A stretch of 64,000 nucleotides of DNA from Ochrobactrum vermis (GTDB lineage Bacteria; Pseudomonadota; Alphaproteobacteria; Rhizobiales; Rhizobiaceae). Below, piece after piece: positions 16,711-25,492 of the stretch. How positions within the stretch are numbered: the stretch's first letter is position 1; each line of letters starts with the position of its first letter. The notes under the pieces are model-generated. The model saw only the letters and a program-made list of their open reading frames with translations, searched no databases and was not told the DNA's origin. Both the position numbers and the translations under genes were made by a program. The stretch spans positions 883,001 through 947,000 of the forward strand of contig NZ_PCOC01000002.1 of NCBI RefSeq assembly GCF_002975205.1, read 5' to 3'.

Positions 16711-17981
16711 ACCTGACGACTATCGTTCTTTTGATGCTGGCGCTGATTGCGCTCAACATGCGCCTTTATGTGGCCATTCTGATTGCGGTCTTCGCCTATT
16801 TCACGTTCTTCAACCAGATGCCGATAGCGATTGCCGTGCAGCGCTTTATCAGCCCGGCACAGAATACATCGCTGCTCGCCATTCCGTTCTTCATCATGCT
16901 TGGCACGGTGATGTCGCATACCGGCATTGCAGAGCGTCTGATCAAGGTTGCGGATATTCTGGTCGGCCGTATGCGCGGTGGTATGGCGCTCACGAACATC
17001 ATGGTTTCAACCCTGATGGGCGGCGTCAGCGCTTCCAATCTGGCCGATAGCGCCATGTTGACCCGCATGATGGTGCCGGAAATGGTCAAGCGGGGCTATG
17101 ACAAGGCGTTTTCCTGTGCCGTAACCGCTGCAGGTTCGCTGATCACCCCGATCATTCCTCCAGGTATCGCGCTGATCATCTACGGTTTGATTGCGGATGT
17201 TTCCATCGGCAAGATGTTCATGGCCGGTGTCGTTCCGGGCATTCTAGGGGCCGTTATCCTGATGATCGCCGCCTATGTGACATCGGTAAAGCGCGGCTAT
17301 AAGCCGAGCCGCGAAAAGCGGATGAGCGGTGCCGAGGTTGCCTCGACGCTTGCCTCAGCGTGGCCTGCGGTTCTGCTGCTGTTTGCGATCATCGGTGGCA
17401 TCCGCATGAACATCTTCACGCCGACGGAAGCCGGTGCCGTTGCAGTGACGCTGGTTCTGATCATCGGTTTCGTGATCTACCGCGAAATGCGCGTATCGCA
17501 TGTGGTGGATTCGCTGATCGAAACGGCGAAATCGACCGCGTCAGTCATGTTGGTTATCATGGCATCGTCTGCGCTTGCTTGGGTGTTCTCGCTTGAACAG
17601 GCCGGGCAGTCGCTGATGCAGCTGATCTCGACGTTCACCAGCAACCCTTATGCATTCCTTCTGGCAGTCAACGTGATCCTGTTGATCCTTGGCGCTCTGA
17701 TCGAGGGCACAGCCCTGATGATCGTTCTGGTGCCGCTCCTGATGCCAACGGTAAAGGCTTTGGGCATCGATCCTGTGCATTTCGGTATCGTCGTGATTAT
17801 CAACCTGTCGATTGGTACTCTGACGCCACCAGTTGGCACCGTTATGCTGATGGTCTGTAACATCGCCAAGGTGCGAGTGTCAGACTTCACACGTCAGGCT
17901 TTCAGTATGTATATGGCGCTGTTCATTCTTCTGGCGCTGGTCACTTACGTGCCGATTATCTCAACCTACCTGGCGCATTAG
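16707..17981 (+). CDS. TRAP transporter large permease (DctM family)
   Basis: A 424-residue protein with about a dozen transmembrane segments. Typical DctM sequences include AIPFFIMLGTVMSHTGIAERL, TLMGGVSASNLADSAML, GSLITPIIPPGIALIIYG and INLSIGTLTPPVGTVMLMVC, which include the conserved sodium-site loops. It follows DctQ with a four-base overlap. It is the last gene of the sugar-acid cluster, followed by a palindromic repeat and the IS-interrupted terminator. Confidence 0.93.
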   Translation: MNLTTIVLLMLALIALNMRLYVAILIAVFAYFTFFNQMPIAIAVQRFISPAQNTSLLAIPFFIMLGTVMSHTGIAERLIKVADILVGRMRGGMALTNIMVSTLMGGVSASNLADSAMLTRMMVPEMVKRGYDKAFSCAVTAAGSLITPIIPPGIALIIYGLIADVSIGKMFMAGVVPGILGAVILMIAAYVTSVKRGYKPSREKRMSGAEVASTLASAWPAVLLLFAIIGGIRMNIFTPTEAGAVAVTLVLIIGFVIYREMRVSHVVDSLIETAKSTASVMLVIMASSALAWVFSLEQAGQSLMQLISTFTSNPYAFLLAVNVILLILGALIEGTALMIVLVPLLMPTVKALGIDPVHFGIVVIINLSIGTLTPPVGTVMLMVCNIAKVRVSDFTRQAFSMYMALFILLALVTYVPIISTYLAH

Positions 17982-17986
17982 ACCTA

Positions 17987-18048
17987 GAGCGCATCCCGAA
18001 AAGTGTGAGACGGTTTTCGGCGCCGATCTGATTCAATCAGATCGGCGC
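17987..18048. repeat. Dispersed palindromic repeat and hairpin downstream of dctM
   Basis: The segment AGAGCGCATCCCGAAAAG (from 17987) with its partner GGTTTTCGG (18012-18020) is a short intergenic palindrome of the rhizobial/Brucella type and resembles the repeat at 10330. It runs directly into a very strong inverted repeat: GCGCCGATCTGAT (18020-18032) pairs with 18036-18048, followed by TTTAAC. The second hairpin may help terminate the TRAP operon. Confidence 0.6.
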
Positions 18049-18092
18049 TTTAACAGGTTGATCAAAGAGAAAAGCGCGGGAAGTTCCCGCGC

Positions 18093-18113
18093 TTCAGACC
18101 GCTGACAAACCTC
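18093..18113. repeat. Left terminal inverted repeat of the IS
   Basis: Begins TTCAGACCGCTGACAAAC and matches the reverse complement of 19603-19623 at 19 of 21 positions. It lies immediately inside the left copy of the GCGCGGGAA-G-TTCCCGCGC palindrome. Confidence 0.8.
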
Positions 18114-18197
18114 GTCATTTTTTTGGCTGGGTTTATTTTGTGTTGATCTGCGAGATGGATCGGCTGTTTTAACCAGGCCGTTGAGATTCCCCTTTTC

Positions 18198-19568
18198 TCA
18201 TGTGGGGCTTGGCTGGCTGGCGTTGGTGAGGGCGATTGCGATCTTCTTGATGTTCTGGGCGGTTGCGGCCAGCAGGCACTGGCATTGGACGCGCACGAGA
18301 CTTCGGAAGCGGGCATAGCGGTGGCCATGCAGTTGCTTGGCATCGGCGAAGGAACGTTCGACGGTCTCCTTGCGGCGCTTGTAGATCGCTTTGCCCCAGG
18401 TGGTGAGGCGATGGCTATCGGTGCGCTGGCGGGCATCAGCCCAGACATGACGGGTGATGGTGCGCACCGCCTTGCTGTTGGATGTGCACGACGCCAGAAG
18501 CGGGCAGCCGCCACAGATGGCGGGGTCGGATGTATAGTGCCTGTAGCCGTTGCGGTCGGTGGTGGCGTAGGTGAGAAGCTGGCCTTGCGGGCAACGATAG
18601 CCGTCCTGTTCGGTGTCATGGACGAACTTCGACTTACGTATCATGCCGGCTCTGGGTGGGGTCGGATTGCGGTAGCCGGTAACACCGAGAATGTCCCTGT
18701 TCTCCAGGCCTTTGGCGATGCCGGCCGTCGCATAGCCGGCATCCAGCCCGACAGCACCGACGTCGAAGCCGAACCGCTCACGCTGGCGGTCCAGCCGGTC
18801 GAGATAGACGATACTGTCATGCACGTTGGCCGGCGTCGCATGGGTGTCAGTGATGATCGCAAGTCGGCCATCCACCGTGCGGTGATCCAGATAGAAGAAG
18901 CCCTTCGGCTTGCCGTCGCGCACCATGTAGCCGCTGTCGGGATCGGTTCGGCTGACCTTGGTCTGCTTGACCTCGGCTTCGCGCTCCTTTTCCTTCAATG
19001 GCTTCTGGCCGTGCAACACCCGCTCGGCCTCGATCGCCCGGTCGAGATCGGCCCAGTAGTCGGAGCGCGACTTGGCCACCATCTCGAGATCGTATTTGCC
19101 CTTGTTGGCATTGGCTTTCAGATGCGTCGCGTCGGTATAGAGAACCGTACCGTCGACCAGACCGTGATCTATAGCCTGCTCGACGATATGGTCAAAAATG
19201 TCCTGGGCGACCGAAGTGTCGTTGAAGCGCCGGCGGCGGTTCTGGGAAAGCGTCGAGGCATCGAACACGCCATCGGTCAACTTCATCCTCAGAAACCAGC
19301 GATAGGCGACATTGACCTCGATCTCGCGCACCAGCTGACGTTCCGAGCGGATGCCGAACAGGTAGCCGATGAACAGCGCCTTGAACATCAAGGTCGGGTC
19401 GAGCGGCGGACGACCGTTGTCGGCGCAATAAAGCCCCGCAACCCGATCATGGATAAAGGAGAAGTCTATCACCGCATCGATCTTGCGAAGCAGATGATCC
19501 TTGGGCACCAGGCTGTCGAGCGTTACTATCTCGAGAGCCGTCTGTTCGGGAGCAGGTTTCTTCAACAT
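18198..19568 (-). CDS. IS1182-family transposase
   Basis: A 456-residue DDE transposase. An N-terminal DUF772-type domain (residues 10-115, with DPTLMFKALFIGYLFGI) precedes the catalytic domain: Asp146 in LYTDATHLKAN, Asp276 in GLDAGYAT and Glu404 in ETVERSFADAK. A Cys cluster (Cys326, Cys352, Cys355, Cys361) resembles a zinc knuckle. The frame is intact, so the element may still be active. ATG 19568 is preferred over an upstream in-frame GTG at 19583, because that GTG is buried in the stem of a strong hairpin. Confidence 0.92.
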   Translation of the reverse strand: MLKKPAPEQTALEIVTLDSLVPKDHLLRKIDAVIDFSFIHDRVAGLYCADNGRPPLDPTLMFKALFIGYLFGIRSERQLVREIEVNVAYRWFLRMKLTDGVFDASTLSQNRRRRFNDTSVAQDIFDHIVEQAIDHGLVDGTVLYTDATHLKANANKGKYDLEMVAKSRSDYWADLDRAIEAERVLHGQKPLKEKEREAEVKQTKVSRTDPDSGYMVRDGKPKGFFYLDHRTVDGRLAIITDTHATPANVHDSIVYLDRLDRQRERFGFDVGAVGLDAGYATAGIAKGLENRDILGVTGYRNPTPPRAGMIRKSKFVHDTEQDGYRCPQGQLLTYATTDRNGYRHYTSDPAICGGCPLLASCTSNSKAVRTITRHVWADARQRTDSHRLTTWGKAIYKRRKETVERSFADAKQLHGHRYARFRSLVRVQCQCLLAATAQNIKKIAIALTNASQPSPT

Positions 19569-19581
19569 GACCCAGTGAATC

Positions 19582-19611
19582 ACAAACCCCTGGTCAGAGC
19601 CAGGGGTTTGT
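19582..19611. repeat. Strong hairpin just upstream of the transposase start
   Basis: A perfect 12-base-pair stem ACAAACCCCTGG (19582-19593) pairs with 19600-19611 around a TCAGAG loop. It overlaps the right terminal repeat. In this position it could hide the ribosome site in transcripts reading in from outside, limiting transposase synthesis. Confidence 0.65.
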
Positions 19612-19623
19612 CAGCAGTCTGAA
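19603..19623. repeat. Right terminal inverted repeat of the IS
   Basis: The complement of the left repeat with two mismatches; immediately followed by the right copy of the terminator palindrome. Confidence 0.8.
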
Positions 19624-19650
19624 GCGCGGGAAGTTCCCGCGCTTTTTCAT
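19623..19650. terminator. Right copy of the split bidirectional terminator
   Basis: GCGCGGGAA and TTCCCGCGC (9 bp each, single-base centre) followed on the plus strand by TTTTTC. Its twin at 18071-18094 is preceded by AAAA, i.e. a T-run for minus-strand transcripts. Each copy now serves only one direction. Confidence 0.65.
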
Positions 19651-19654
19651 TTGC

Positions 19655-21124
19655 TCACCATGGATTTTCAACGCGCGGCCAGATGGCACGGCTGAGCTTG
19701 CGGTAATTGGTCGTGCGCGGATTGCTCGGATAGGAGCTGGGTGCGGCAACATAGATAATCTCGGCCGCAATCGGCACGAATCCCGCATGGAAATGGTTGG
19801 TGGATTTGACCACCAAAACATTCTTCTTCATAGGGTCGATGCCGATATTCGAAAAGATATCCGGCTCGAAAGTCTGCGTCCGGTTGGTGTTGAGAATGAT
19901 GTCGATCTCGGTGCCTTCAATGCGCACGACCGCCGAGGCTCCAAGCGTCACGCGGCTTGGGCCAAAACTCTGCCAGCCTTCGGCAAGGGTCTTCATGACC
20001 GTCACACGCGCATCGATGGGTTCGCCGCCAAGCGGACCGGATTTGCCGCCGAAACGCAGATCGATCACAGCGCCTTCGCCTGCCGCATGGCAGAATGTAA
20101 CGGCGATAGGATCCCAGATCGTGGCAATGCCGATATTGTCGATACGGCGTTCGATCAGGCGGCGAAGCACATAGGTGCCGTCGCCCGCAACCCCGCCGCC
20201 GGGATTGTCCCATACGTCGGCGATCACGGCAGGCTTTGCAGGATTGGCCGCATGGGCCGCCAGTGCCCTGTCTATACCCTGATCGGTGTCGAACATGGTC
20301 ATCAATGTCTGTTCGCGCATGGCGATCAGTTCACGCCCGAGTTTTTCTGCAAGCGCTACGCCTTTGGCCGGATCATTGTCAGTGACGACGAGAATGCGGG
20401 TTCCCATTTCCGGCACATCGGCAGCCATAAAGCCGTGAATGACGGAAATTGACAGAATGCCATCCTTGCCGTGCATCGCCTTGATGCGGTCGATGAAGGA
20501 GCGCATCGGCTCCTTGCTGGTTGGGAACACACTGATCATATGGCAGTCGAAGGTGGATATGACCGGCTTGATGCGGCCTTTCAGGGCATCCAGCGCAAGA
20601 TCGACCACATGCTCGCCGCGCTCATAAAAATCCGTATGAGGAAATTCGAGGAACGCAGCGTAAATATTGAGGTTTTCGACCCGCTTCGGGGTCAGGTGGC
20701 TATGCGGATCGAATTCACTGGCAACCAGAATATCTGGCCCGACAATGGCGCGCACACGTTCCAGGAGGTCGCCCTCGCAGTCATCATAACCTTGGGCGAC
20801 CATAGCGCCATGGAGGCCGAGAACAACTGCATCGACGGGCATCGCCGCCTTGAGCTGGTCGAGAATTTCATCGCGCAATTCTTCGAAAGTCTGCCGCTGC
20901 AACAATCCGCCGGGTTCCGCCCATGTGGCAGTGCCTTCGATGACGGTCAGTCCTTCTGTCGCCGCACGTTTGCGCAATGCAACGATAGGTGAAGAGCAAA
21001 GCGTTGGCGTTTCAGGGTGTTTTCCCGGCGCAGCATAGAAGGCCATTTCGAATGAGGCCCTGTCGGTCGGAACCGGGGAGAACGTGTTGGTTTCTGTCGC
21101 AAGCGACGCGGTGAAAATGCGCAT
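19655..21124 (-). CDS. M81-family (MlrC-like) metallopeptidase/hydrolase
   Basis: A 489-residue protein of the MlrC family, named for the enzyme that degrades linearised microcystin. Family sequences visible are RIFTASLATETNTFSPVPTD at the start, VLGLHGAMVAQGYDDCEGD, ASEFDPHSHLTPKRV, LEFPHTDFYERGEH, and the C-terminal ADVWDNPGGGVAGDGTYVLR and VVKSTNHFHAGF. The conserved His and Asp residues are those of a zinc-dependent hydrolase. It is probably cytoplasmic. It shares an operon direction with a RidA protein and a MalFG-type importer, so it likely acts on the imported compound, perhaps a small amide or peptide. Confidence 0.88.
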   Translation of the reverse strand: MRIFTASLATETNTFSPVPTDRASFEMAFYAAPGKHPETPTLCSSPIVALRKRAATEGLTVIEGTATWAEPGGLLQRQTFEELRDEILDQLKAAMPVDAVVLGLHGAMVAQGYDDCEGDLLERVRAIVGPDILVASEFDPHSHLTPKRVENLNIYAAFLEFPHTDFYERGEHVVDLALDALKGRIKPVISTFDCHMISVFPTSKEPMRSFIDRIKAMHGKDGILSISVIHGFMAADVPEMGTRILVVTDNDPAKGVALAEKLGRELIAMREQTLMTMFDTDQGIDRALAAHAANPAKPAVIADVWDNPGGGVAGDGTYVLRRLIERRIDNIGIATIWDPIAVTFCHAAGEGAVIDLRFGGKSGPLGGEPIDARVTVMKTLAEGWQSFGPSRVTLGASAVVRIEGTEIDIILNTNRTQTFEPDIFSNIGIDPMKKNVLVVKSTNHFHAGFVPIAAEIIYVAAPSSYPSNPRTTNYRKLSRAIWPRVENPW

Positions 21125-21154
21125 GGAAATACTCTGTACGGGGGCGTGGCGTGC

Positions 21155-21526
21155 TTATTTCTGCGGCGCGTAGGCGATGGCTTCGACTTCAATCTTGATG
21201 TCGATCATCAGGCGGGATTCGACCGTAGTACGCGCTGGAGGTTCTTTCGGGAAATAGGTGCCGTAAACGGCATTCATTCGCCCGAAATCCCGGGCATCCT
21301 CCAACCAGATAGTGGTCTTGACAACGTCTTCCATCGTAGCGCCTGCAAGCGCGAGTGCAGCCTTGACGTTTTCGAGCACCTGTTTGGTCTGGGCCTCTAT
21401 GCCGCCTTCGACGATCTGGCCGTTTGGTCCCACGGGCACCTGGCCCGAAATATAGACGGTGTCGCCTGCGCGAACGGCTGGCGAAAGAGGCACATGCGAT
21501 GCGCCGAAGACCTGTTTTCTAGACAT
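21155..21526 (-). CDS. RidA/YjgF-family enamine/imine deaminase
   Basis: A 123-residue single-domain protein, normal for the family. RAGDTVYISGQVPVGPNGQIV, ENVKAALALAGATMEDVVKT and the C-terminal PARTTVESRLMIDIKIEVEA match RidA, and the arginine of PPARTTVES is the catalytic carboxylate-binding residue. RidA proteins hydrolyse reactive enamines such as 2-aminoacrylate, made by PLP enzymes. A D-serine-dehydratase-like PLP enzyme is encoded in the facing operon at 27438, which gives a possible source of such intermediates. Confidence 0.9.
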   Translation of the reverse strand: MSRKQVFGASHVPLSPAVRAGDTVYISGQVPVGPNGQIVEGGIEAQTKQVLENVKAALALAGATMEDVVKTTIWLEDARDFGRMNAVYGTYFPKEPPARTTVESRLMIDIKIEVEAIAYAPQK

Positions 21527-21538
21527 GATTTTCTCCGG

Positions 21539-22366
21539 TTATTTGACTGCTCCAAGGGCGAGTCCCTTGATGAGATAGCGCTGGAGCCAGATGAAAAGGA
21601 TGGCGACTGGTAGTGTGGCAAGGAGGGTTGCCGCCATGACATAATGCCATTCGACAGTGTAGCGCCCGGCTACCAGCGAAAAGACCTGAATGGGCAGGGT
21701 GTAGCTCTCCTGCCTGCGCAGCATGGTCAGCGCCACGACGAATTCGTTCCATGCATTGATGAAAGTGAAGATTGCCGTGACGGCGATGGCAGGCAGGCAG
21801 AGCGGCAGAAACACTTTTATCAATGTCTTGCCTCGGCCTGCCCCCTCCATCCACGACGCTTCTTCCAGATCACGCGGTATGGTGTCGAAATAGCTTTGCA
21901 GCATCCACACGGTGAAGGCGATGTTGAAGGCCATATAGACGGCACCGACCGCAGAGACGCTTTCGATCAGCCCATAGGCTGCAAGCAGCCGGAAAAGGCC
22001 TAGCACCAAAACGATGGGCGAGATCATCTGCGAAATGAGCAGGAATTGCCGGAATGCGCCATGACCAGCAAAGCGGAAGCGCGACATGGCATAGGCTGCA
22101 GGAATGGAGACGATGATGGCGCCGACGGAAGCGATGACCGAAACGTAAAGCGAGTTCAAAAGCGCTCGTCCGAACTTGGTCTGAACCCACATTTCCGAAA
22201 AGTTCTGCCAGCGGAAGCTGCTCGGCCACCAGCTTGGCGACAAGACTTCCTGCGGCGGTTTGACGGCGGTGAGAAACATCACAGCAAAGGGAAACAGTGT
22301 CAGCACGATAAGCGGCGACAGAATGGCCCAGGCAATGATCGTGCGTTTCAGCTTTGAGCCTGTCAT
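21539..22366 (-). CDS. Carbohydrate-type ABC transporter permease (MalG family)
   Basis: A 275-residue permease with six transmembrane segments. The EAA loop for ATPase contact is [21 protein letters not shown], and the C-terminus ends in [15 protein letters not shown], the standard MalG ending. Its start overlaps the end of the MalF-type gene. Although the class is named for carbohydrates, it also takes up other solutes; the substrate here is open. The cognate ATPase is encoded on the other strand at 25493-26545. Confidence 0.92.
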   Translation of the reverse strand: MTGSKLKRTIIAWAILSPLIVLTLFPFAVMFLTAVKPPQEVLSPSWWPSSFRWQNFSEMWVQTKFGRALLNSLYVSVIASVGAIIVSIPAAYAMSRFRFAGHGAFRQFLLISQMISPIVLVLGLFRLLAAYGLIESVSAVGAVYMAFNIAFTVWMLQSYFDTIPRDLEEASWMEGAGRGKTLIKVFLPLCLPAIAVTAIFTFINAWNEFVVALTMLRRQESYTLPIQVFSLVAGRYTVEWHYVMAATLLATLPVAILFIWLQRYLIKGLALGAVK

Positions 22367-23238
22367 GTGCGTTCTCCCTGCATGGAAAGGCGGATATAGA
22401 TCGCCGTGAATACGAGGAGGATCGCCAGCATGATGAGCGATACTGCGGAGGCTTCGCCCAGCTTTCCGAGCCGGAAGGCGAGTTTATAGAGATGCGTCAC
22501 CAGGATATCGGTGGAGTTGGCCGGTCCGCCCTGTGTCATGACCCAGATGATCGGGAATGAATTGAAGACATAGATCGTATTGAGCACGATGGCGATGTTC
22601 ACGAAGGGCTTCAGCAGCGGAAAGGTGATTTCGCGAAACTGCTGCCACAGGCTGGCGCCTTCGAGAGACGAGGCTTCGTAGAGATCCTCCGGGATGGATG
22701 ACAGTCCGCCGAGAAAGATCGTGGTTGTGAATGGCACGGTGACGAGAATGCCGACCAGTATCTGCATCGGAAAGGCGGTGGTCGCACTCGCCAGCCATTG
22801 AATGTTGCTGTCGATGATGCCGAGATTTCGCAGTGCGGAATTGAGCATGCCGCTTTCGCCGTTGAGCGCCCAGCGCCAGACGATGGCTGTCATGGTGAGC
22901 GAGACCGCCCAAGGCAACATGACGATAACGCGCGCTACCGAGCGACCGTAAAAATCCATGTTAAGAATGACGGCCACCGGAATGGAAACAATCAGTGCGC
23001 CGCCAACCACTGCGACGGTCCAGACTGCGGTTCGCCAGAGTGCATTGAGGAAGTCAGGTGTTGCGAAAAGCGCGGTAAAGTTAGCGCCGTCATTGAAATC
23101 GCGTAGTTGCCCGAAGCGGTTGACATCGTGGTTGGCAATTTCAACGAGATGCACCACGGGCCAGAAGATCACCACCGCAGCCAGAAGCAGGCTCGGCAGG
23201 ATCAGGAGATAGGGCAAGGTGCGGCTTTGCATCGGCAA
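22363..23238 (-). CDS. Carbohydrate-type ABC transporter permease (MalF family)
   Basis: A 291-residue permease with six membrane segments. The EAA motif is [21 protein letters not shown], followed by the typical [20 protein letters not shown] stretch. It is coupled by a four-base overlap to the MalG-type gene and separated from the binding-protein gene by a terminator-like hairpin at 23262-23289. Confidence 0.92.
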   Translation of the reverse strand: MPMQSRTLPYLLILPSLLLAAVVIFWPVVHLVEIANHDVNRFGQLRDFNDGANFTALFATPDFLNALWRTAVWTVAVVGGALIVSIPVAVILNMDFYGRSVARVIVMLPWAVSLTMTAIVWRWALNGESGMLNSALRNLGIIDSNIQWLASATTAFPMQILVGILVTVPFTTTIFLGGLSSIPEDLYEASSLEGASLWQQFREITFPLLKPFVNIAIVLNTIYVFNSFPIIWVMTQGGPANSTDILVTHLYKLAFRLGKLGEASAVSLIMLAILLVFTAIYIRLSMQGERT

Positions 23239-23261
23239 TCAATATCCCGGAAAAGAAAAGA

Positions 23262-23289
23262 GCCCGGCAGCGCGAGGGCACCGCCGGGC
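23262..23289 (-). terminator. Hairpin between binding-protein and permease genes
   Basis: GCCCGGC (23262-23268) pairs with GCCGGGC (23283-23289). On the minus strand it is followed by TCTTTTCTTTT, a fair T-run. It is placed 13 bases after the binding-protein stop, so it is probably an attenuator that keeps permease expression below that of the binding protein. Confidence 0.6.
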
Positions 23290-23301
23290 AGGCGGGGAGT
23301 G

Positions 23302-24537
23302 TTACTTCTTCAGGATCGCATCCGCCTTGGCTGCAGCTTCCTTCAGTACGGCATCAGGTTCACCCTTGCCGAGATAAATGCTCTGCATGGCGTTGGACGT
23401 GATGTCGGCAATTTCTTCCCAGCCCGGAATGATCGGTGCAAAGCGGGCATCCGGCAGAAGTGCGGTAAAGGCGGCAAGGTCAGCATTATTGACGTAATAA
23501 TCCATCTTCGCCTCTTCCTTGTTGACCGGGAGGAAGCCTTCGCCCTGCGTGAACTTGGCGCGCCATTCGGTCTGGAACAGGAAGTCGAGCACCTTCCAGG
23601 CTTCCTCCTTGTTTTTGGAATTCTGGAACATGATGACGGAATCGGTCACGCCATACGTGCCACGTGCGCCTGTCGGTCCTGCAGGAATGGCTGCGACGCC
23701 ATATTTGAGGTTAGGCGCTTCTTCCTTGATCTGGTTGGAAAGGAAAGGCGCGGTAATCATCATGCCGACCTTGCCCTGCTTGAACAGGTTCTGAACGTCT
23801 TCGCGGGCATAGGAGGTGACGCCAGGCTGGGTCAGCCCATCGTCGATCAGCGACTTGTATAGATTGGCCGCCTCAAGTGCACCGGGTGTGCTTAGGCCCG
23901 ATGTGCCATCCTTGTTGAGGATTTCTGTCCCATAGGACCACATGCCGTAATAATAATAAACGTCGGTCTCGATTTCCTTGCCCTGCAGGCCGAAACCGTA
24001 ATTCTCTCCGCCGAGTGCCTTGATCTTGGTGGCGGCGGCTTTCAGTTCATCCCAGTTTGCCGGCGGATTTTCTACACCAGCTTTCGCCAGAAGGTCCTTG
24101 TTGTAATACATAGCGCGGGCGGATGCCGCGATTGGCAGGCCGTAGGTCTTGCCTTCAAGAACGGATGGCGACAGGAAGGTCTCGATGAAGCGGCCCTTGA
24201 ATGCGTCGTCCATATAGCCGTCGAGTGGTTCGGCGATGCCCTGCTGCACGAAATCGATCAGCCAGCGCGTGCCGATGATCGAAAGGTCCGCATTGGTGCC
24301 TGCGGAAATATCGGTCGTCAGTTTCTGCAGAAGCACATCCCACGGAACCACTTCGAAATTGAGCGTGATGCCGGGATTGGCGGCTTCAAACGCCTTCTTG
24401 ACCTCCTCAAAATAAGGGCCGGTCTTGGAGCTGTACTCCGCGACTGTCATGCGCACTTCGCCAGCATTCGCAACCGACGACAGCGCCAGAATGCTTAATC
24501 CGGCCAGAAGGCCAGCCTTCCATTTGTTGATAGACAT
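23302..24537 (-). CDS. ABC transporter extracellular solute-binding protein (family 1)
   Basis: A 411-residue periplasmic protein with a Sec signal (cleavage after VANA, about residue 25). The mature part is MalE-like: EEVKKAFEAANPGITLNFEVV, LTTDISAGTNADLSIIG, and a central SARAMYYNKDLLAKAGVENPP matching the hinge-proximal region. It is the first gene of the minus-strand importer operon. The promoter region shared with the divergent SDR gene contains a conserved direct repeat. Confidence 0.92.
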   Translation of the reverse strand: MSINKWKAGLLAGLSILALSSVANAGEVRMTVAEYSSKTGPYFEEVKKAFEAANPGITLNFEVVPWDVLLQKLTTDISAGTNADLSIIGTRWLIDFVQQGIAEPLDGYMDDAFKGRFIETFLSPSVLEGKTYGLPIAASARAMYYNKDLLAKAGVENPPANWDELKAAATKIKALGGENYGFGLQGKEIETDVYYYYGMWSYGTEILNKDGTSGLSTPGALEAANLYKSLIDDGLTQPGVTSYAREDVQNLFKQGKVGMMITAPFLSNQIKEEAPNLKYGVAAIPAGPTGARGTYGVTDSVIMFQNSKNKEEAWKVLDFLFQTEWRAKFTQGEGFLPVNKEEAKMDYYVNNADLAAFTALLPDARFAPIIPGWEEIADITSNAMQSIYLGKGEPDAVLKEAAAKADAILKK

Positions 24538-24582
24538 CTTCCCGTTCCCTTGTTTAGCCCCGCTTGGTGCGATGACAATCTA

Positions 24583-24653
24583 TTTTGTTATTTTCTTACA
24601 TTATCGGCTTAATTGGCACTTTCAAGTAAAAAGTTTTGTTGCAAACTTACATT
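24583..24653. promoter_or_regulatory. Pair of direct repeats in the divergent promoter region
   Basis: TTTTGTT-N5-CTTACATT occurs twice, at 24583-24602 and 24634-24653, exactly 51 bases apart, between the binding-protein gene and the SDR gene. The rest of the 178-base region is AT-rich and promoter-like. The RpiR regulator at 26553 is a candidate ligand-responsive binder. Function is inferred from position and repetition only. Confidence 0.5.
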
Positions 24654-24715
24654 TTGACTTTTACGCTGGTGGGAATAAACAGGTGCAGAAAGCTGCCGCA
24701 TAAAAGGGGAATAGC

Positions 24716-25489
24716 GTGGAGCAAGCAGGTGAATTTGCCGGAAAGTCGGTGCTGGTCACCGGAGCGGGCGGTGGTGTGGGATGCGCGCTCGCCAAGCTGT
24801 TTTCCGAACGCGGTGCCCGTGTGATCGGTTGCGATGCGGCATTGGAAACGATGACGGGTGATACTCTTCATGCCCGCTACGCGTTCGATCTGCTCGATCG
24901 CGATGGACTTGAACTGGCTGCAAAACGGATCATAGCGGAATCCGGACTGCCCGATATCGTCATCAATAATGCGGGTTGGACCCGCGCCGAGACTTTCGAT
25001 GGGCTGGATCAGGGCAAGATCGAGGTTGAGATCGACCTCAATCTCACTGCGGTTGCCGGATTTTCCAACGTGATGGCGCAGTCCATGGCAGCGCGAGGCA
25101 GTGGTGTTTTCGTCTTCATTTCTTCGGTCAATGGGCTCTTGCATTTCGGGAATCCGGCTTATGCGGCTGCCAAGGCCGGGATCAATGCCTTTGCGCGCGG
25201 TATTGCGGTTGAGTTGGGAAGGAAGGGCGTGCGCGCCAATGTCGTCTGTCCGGGCTCGATCCGAACGCCTGCGTGGGACCATCGTATCGCGCAGGATGCG
25301 AGCGTGTTGGACCGTCTGCAGCGCTTCTATCCGCTGGGACGCATCGTTGACACCCGTGAGGTGGCGGAAACAGTAGCGTTTCTGGCTTCTGACCGTGCAT
25401 CGGGGATTACCGGCGCGATCCTGCCCGTTGATGCCGGGTTGACTGCGGGCTGCCGTCCTTTCATCGAAGATATTCTCGGAGGTAACTGA
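24716..25489 (+). CDS. Short-chain dehydrogenase/reductase (SDR)
   Basis: A 257-residue classical SDR. The NAD(P) site is TGAGGGVG (residues 16-23), the structural motif NNAG follows at about 84-87, and the catalytic triad is completed by Ser in FISSVNG and YAAAK. The start is GTG with AAGGGG upstream. It is the first gene of an operon containing the ATPase of the divergent importer, so it probably oxidises or reduces a hydroxyl/keto group on the imported compound. Confidence 0.9.
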   Translation: MEQAGEFAGKSVLVTGAGGGVGCALAKLFSERGARVIGCDAALETMTGDTLHARYAFDLLDRDGLELAAKRIIAESGLPDIVINNAGWTRAETFDGLDQGKIEVEIDLNLTAVAGFSNVMAQSMAARGSGVFVFISSVNGLLHFGNPAYAAAKAGINAFARGIAVELGRKGVRANVVCPGSIRTPAWDHRIAQDASVLDRLQRFYPLGRIVDTREVAETVAFLASDRASGITGAILPVDAGLTAGCRPFIEDILGGN

Positions 25490-25492
25490 CCG

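Larger units (their letters stand above)
18071..19645. mobile_element. IS1182-family insertion sequence inside a duplicated terminator
   Basis: Imperfect 21-bp terminal inverted repeats (18093-18113 and 19603-19623; 19 of 21 matching, outer part TTCAGAC then GCTGACAAAC) enclose one transposase gene, giving a core element of about 1.53 kb. Outside both ends lies the same palindrome AAGCGCGGGAAGTTCCCGCGC. Before insertion, fusing the flanks gives one bidirectional terminator with an A-run on the left and T-run on the right, between the convergent TRAP and M81 genes. The palindrome copies therefore look like a target duplication, although they could instead be counted as part of the element ends. 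Confidence 0.85.

Noticed and set aside
18285-19622. A long plus-strand open frame opposite the transposase
   Set aside because: It is the complement of the well-supported IS1182 transposase, with no family motifs or ribosome site.
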